Of a DNA stretch of 64,000 nucleotides, positions 61,014-64,000 are shown piece by piece. Each line of letters opens with the position of its first letter. The first letter of the stretch is position 1. Source of the DNA: Marinospirillum perlucidum. Its GTDB lineage: Bacteria; Pseudomonadota; Gammaproteobacteria; Pseudomonadales; Halomonadaceae. The notes beneath the pieces are model-generated. The model searched no databases and was not told the origin of the DNA. It worked only from the letters and a program-made list of their open reading frames with translations. Made by a program: the position numbers and the translations under genes. Location: contig NZ_QFWJ01000004.1 of NCBI RefSeq assembly GCF_003336805.1, positions 124,001-188,000 on the forward strand, in the 5' to 3' direction.

Positions 61014-61736
61014 ATGACTAAACAGATTCTACAAGCGCGCATCACGCGCCTGGAAGAAAGGGGAGACCGAGTCTTCCGCCTGGGCCTGGAAGCTGACGAA
61101 GCTTTTGTTTATGAGGCCGGGCAGTATTTGGAAATTCAGGTGACTGAGGACATCTGGGCGCCTTTTTCTATTGCCTCGGCACCCCATCAGAAGGAACTGG
61201 AACTGCATATCCAGTATCTGCCCGGACGCGAAGTATCCGAAACCCTCTATCAGAAGCTGATCCAGGGCGGCACCCTGACACTGAGGCTAGCTACAGGTGA
61301 ATGCCTGCTACCCAAGGAAGAACAACCACTGGTGCTGGTCGCCGGGGGGACGGGTTTTGCCCAGATGAAATCTCTGCTGGAAGCCGCTTTTGAAAGAGGT
61401 TGGCAAGCTCCCCTGACCCTCTATTGGGGGGCACGTAATCGCGAAGGGCTCTATGCCCTGGATTTGGCCAGAGACTGGGAAAGCAACTACAGTAACTTTA
61501 CGCTGCTGCCCTGTGTTGATCTCGCTGATGCTGATTGGAAGGGGCGTAATTGCAGCCTGGTCGAATCCCTGGGGATGGATTATATCGATCCTGATTCGGC
61601 CAGCGAAGTGAAGGGCTTTTGCAGTGGTTCACCGGCTTTGGTCTATGCCATTGAAGACCTGATGATGACTCGTGGCATGCCGCCGCGTTCGCTGCTCAGT
61701 GATGTTCATGCTTATGCACCGAGAAACTATGACTGA
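61014..61736 (+). CDS. fre: NAD(P)H-flavin reductase (Fre/UbiB-type)
   Basis: Cytoplasmic FNR-family enzyme of 240 aa that gives free reduced flavin. It has the flavin motif PFSIASAP, the nucleotide motif VAGGTGFAQMKSLLE and YWGARNREGLYAL, all matching Fre/LuxG. Position behind ubiD suggests it supplies reduced FMN for prFMN or for ferric reduction. ATG 61014 with AAGGAAG upstream is chosen. It overlaps folM in ATGACTGA. Confidence 0.9.
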   Translation: MTKQILQARITRLEERGDRVFRLGLEADEAFVYEAGQYLEIQVTEDIWAPFSIASAPHQKELELHIQYLPGREVSETLYQKLIQGGTLTLRLATGECLLPKEEQPLVLVAGGTGFAQMKSLLEAAFERGWQAPLTLYWGARNREGLYALDLARDWESNYSNFTLLPCVDLADADWKGRNCSLVESLGMDYIDPDSASEVKGFCSGSPALVYAIEDLMMTRGMPPRSLLSDVHAYAPRNYD

Positions 61737-62478
61737 TACTGCAGGCAAGGCACCGGTAGTGATTACCGGTGCTGGACAAAGAGGCGGCCTCTACCTGGCC
61801 GAGCGACTTCTGGAGAAAGAACAGCCAGTCGTGATCAGCTATCGCACCCGCAAACCGGGTGTGGATAAATTGGAGCGGCTGGGTGCCGAGGTGATCCAGG
61901 CCGATTTCTCTCAGGATGCTGGCATTCTGGATTTTGCCGAGGCAATCAAGGCGCGTCATACCTCGCTGAGAGCCCTTATTCATAATGCCTCGGACTGGGC
62001 CAGCGATCCTCTTCCTGAGCAGCCTGCGCAAGAAGCGGCTGACGTCTTTCAGCGGATGTTCCAGATACACCAGCAAACCCCTTTCCTGCTGAACAACCAG
62101 TTGCATCCGCTGTTGCAGTGCTGGGCCGGTATCAACAACCAGGCGGCCGATATCATCCATATTACTGATGATGTCGTACGCCGGGGTTCGGCCAAGCATG
62201 CTGCTTATGTGGCCAGTAAAGCCGGTCTGGAAAGTCTCAACCTCTCTTTTGCCGCGCGTTTTGCTCCGGATATCAAGGTCAACAGCGTGGCCCCGGCCCT
62301 GCTGGCCTTTAATGAAGGGGATAGCCCCGAGTACCAGGAAAAGGTACTGGCCAAGTCACCCTTGCACCTGGAACCCGGTTTTGCAGTGCTCTGGCAGTCT
62401 GTGGACTATTTGCTGGAGCAGCCTTACATGACCGGTAATCTTTTGCGCCTAAATGGCGGACGTCACCTGAAAGGATAA
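61729..62478 (+). CDS. folM: Dihydromonapterin reductase FolM
   Basis: SDR of 249 aa that reduces dihydromonapterin (and weakly dihydrofolate) with NADPH. TGAGQRGGLYLAERLLE near residues 14-30, SYRTRKPGVDKLERLGA (the FolM-type 2'-phosphate region), a YVASKAG catalytic motif and TGNLLRLNGGRHL at the C-terminus identify it. The start is inside the fre stop region with an 8-nt overlap, so translation is coupled. Confidence 0.88.
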   Translation: MTDTAGKAPVVITGAGQRGGLYLAERLLEKEQPVVISYRTRKPGVDKLERLGAEVIQADFSQDAGILDFAEAIKARHTSLRALIHNASDWASDPLPEQPAQEAADVFQRMFQIHQQTPFLLNNQLHPLLQCWAGINNQAADIIHITDDVVRRGSAKHAAYVASKAGLESLNLSFAARFAPDIKVNSVAPALLAFNEGDSPEYQEKVLAKSPLHLEPGFAVLWQSVDYLLEQPYMTGNLLRLNGGRHLKG

Positions 62479-62520
62479 CCCTCTTGCCACTGAACTCGGA
62501 TGTATCTGCCTTTATCTATC

Positions 62521-63285
62521 TTAGGCGATAAGTCGGGCGATTGCGCCGATGATAAACAGATGCAGGGGATACCAGGACAGCCAGAGCCAACGCGGAAAAG
62601 GTGGTTTCCAGATGGATGCTTTTTCTGCCAACCAGGGCAGCAAAATCAAAACAGCCAGGGCCAGGTAGGTATGCAGGCGTGGCACCCATCCGGAATTAAC
62701 GGCCAGCACCATCGCCAGCGGCAGCAGGCAGCTGGTCAACCAGATGATACGGGCAGACAGGGAATTGTGGCGCTGCCCGTAAGCCAGGTACATCACTGCC
62801 AGCGAAGGGGTGAAGAGAATTCCCGCTAAACCATAATCTACTCGTGCAGCCAGCAGGCCACTGAAGAGCAGCGTCAGCCCGGTCATCCCGCCCCAGGTAA
62901 GCAACTGGGCTGAAGCAATCGGGTTTTGGCTTAACTGCCAGGCCTGCTTGATCAGGGCCGTAATTGCCAGTCCCAGAGCCAGGGTAAAGCAGACATTCAA
63001 CCGGGTATCCCAGAGGGATTCCTGATGCATCCAGGCATAGGCGGGCTGTGCAATCAGAGCAATAATCAGGATTCTTAGCAGGTAACGACCCAGGTGGCGG
63101 CTGTTATGCATGGCATGCCAGGCCAGCAAGGCGGCAAAAGCAGGAAAAGCCCAGCGTCCCAGGGTATAGATCACCCAATAGTAGTCATAGTTGCCGGGCT
63201 GCAGGTAGCGGGCGGAATGGTCCAGGGTCATGGTGATAACCGCCAGCCATTGCACCCAGGGAATCCAGGAGTTGTTGATGGGCAT
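62521..63285 (-). CDS. TraX-family membrane protein
   Basis: Inner-membrane protein of 254 aa with seven to eight helices. WIPWVQWLAVITMTLDHSARYL at the N-terminus and RWLWLSWYPLHLFIIGAIARL at the C-terminus are the TraX (F-pilin acetylase-like) signatures. Chromosomal copies are common and are probably acyltransferases for envelope molecules, target unknown. No conjugation genes are near. Confidence 0.82.
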   Translation of the reverse strand: MPINNSWIPWVQWLAVITMTLDHSARYLQPGNYDYYWVIYTLGRWAFPAFAALLAWHAMHNSRHLGRYLLRILIIALIAQPAYAWMHQESLWDTRLNVCFTLALGLAITALIKQAWQLSQNPIASAQLLTWGGMTGLTLLFSGLLAARVDYGLAGILFTPSLAVMYLAYGQRHNSLSARIIWLTSCLLPLAMVLAVNSGWVPRLHTYLALAVLILLPWLAEKASIWKPPFPRWLWLSWYPLHLFIIGAIARLIA

Positions 63286-63402
63286 CTTGATTAAAAAGGG
63301 CTTTTACCTGTGGTGATTGCTGGTATCATGTTTTGCGTGTAATTTCAGGAAGCAACTTGACCCTTGACCCGAGTTTCTTTGACCTAAGAAGGCCCGCAAA
63401 CT

Positions 63403-64000
63403 ATGAGTTCAGAAGAGTATCAACAGGATACGGATTTCACCGAAACTGACGACGCTGCCCGTATTTACGAAAGCATTGCCAACCGTATGAATGGCTTCTT
63501 GTACCGTTGTCGCAATGACAAGAACTTTACCATGACAAATATGGCCGGGGCTGTAAAAAAGGTCACGGGTTATGCTGAAAAGGATTTGTTGAACAACCAG
63601 CGCCTTTCTTATGTATCCCTGATTCATCAGGATGATATCAAAAAAGTGGATTCAGCTGTCGAAGAGGGCATGGAAAATAATACCAACTGGAATGTGGACT
63701 ATCGTCTGCGTCGGGCGGATGGCAGCATCCAGTGGGTCAATGAACACGGCGGAGCTGTTTATAACGACCGCGGTGAAGTTGATTACCTGGAAGGCGTGGT
63801 TGCGGATATCAATGACCGCAAGGCCCAGGAAGCGGATCGCAAGGAAAAAATGGAAGATGTCGGGGTCACCAGTAACCAGATCATCAACCAGACCCAGAAG
63901 ATCCTGCAGGTTCTGAAAACCCTGAAGATGCTGAGTCTTAATGCCAGTATCGAAGCGGCCCGGGCCGGTGAAGCCGGACGCGGTTTTGCCGTGGTCGCCG
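63403..64000 (+). CDS. PAS-containing methyl-accepting chemotaxis-like protein (cut by window edge)
   Basis: The first 199 codons have no transmembrane segment. A PAS fold (about 20-142; FTMTNMAGAVKKVTGYAEKDLL, DYRLRRADGSIQWV, EGVVADINDRKAQ) leads into a coiled region. The start of an MCP signalling helix follows (MLSLNASIEAARAGEAGRGFAVVA). It lacks a HAMP domain, so it is a soluble sensor, perhaps one of the short PAS-MCP proteins. Its C-terminus lies outside the window. Confidence 0.85.
   Translation, partial: MSSEEYQQDTDFTETDDAARIYESIANRMNGFLYRCRNDKNFTMTNMAGAVKKVTGYAEKDLLNNQRLSYVSLIHQDDIKKVDSAVEEGMENNTNWNVDYRLRRADGSIQWVNEHGGAVYNDRGEVDYLEGVVADINDRKAQEADRKEKMEDVGVTSNQIINQTQKILQVLKTLKMLSLNASIEAARAGEAGRGFAVVA

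Overview
The window is chromosomal DNA from a gammaproteobacterium. The gene content suggests a marine or halophilic Oceanospirillales/Pseudomonas-like relative (inference). Supporting signs are the nrdR-ribD-ribBX-ribH-nusB-thiL-pgpA order, RF2 with the canonical +1 frameshift followed by lysS, a short LOV protein very close to the Pseudomonas SB1-LOV type, a PA3496-family protein, and PPK2. Base composition looks even. I saw no integrase, transposase, CRISPR array, rRNA or tRNA gene.

Layout. 1-2300: a sensor kinase cut by the window edge, its translationally coupled periplasmic partner, and an SDR. 2368-19219: a large copper-handling island. It holds CopG/DUF411, a CopRS-type two-component system, a CopI-like cupredoxin, multicopper oxidase CopA and CopB, two P1B ATPases, several small Cys-, His- or Met-rich secreted or membrane proteins, an APC permease with a His-rich tail, an OprC-type TonB receptor and a DUF2946-like protein. 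Together these cover outer-membrane passage, periplasmic oxidation and sequestration, and export of copper from the cytoplasm. 19253-22926: a 2-hydroxyacid dehydrogenase, an RBBP9-like hydrolase, an RNA m5U methyltransferase and TcdA. 23059-28003: a sulfide-oxidation module with a Tat-exported SQR, a small membrane protein, a persulfide-dioxygenase-like metallo-hydrolase, a DUF442 protein and a SulP permease.

27988-39683: a 41-codon ORF next to a perfect FNR-type box, CnoX, EttA, GlyA and the riboflavin/NusB/ThiL/PgpA operon. That operon has no ribE, and its RibBA has a degenerate second half. 39733-43096: a PA3496-like protein, the LOV photoreceptor, an NsrR-type regulator, PPK2 and TesA. 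43110-51032: YbbA/YbbP, DUF3422, BolA, SlyX, a membrane-anchored cold-shock-domain protein, an outer-membrane-like protein and DapE. 51123-64000: a secreted unknown, an orphan pair in which one protein carries a FliG C-terminal-like segment, PrfB-LysS, Ppx/GppA, TrxA, Rho, UbiD-Fre-FolM, TraX, and the start of a soluble PAS chemoreceptor-like protein.

The strongest candidates for something undescribed are three: the 12162-16514 operon (HMA-like protein, His-tailed APC permease, small membrane protein, His-rich ATPase), the orphan FliG-like pair at 51755-52969, and the Tat-exported type II SQR with its partner genes.
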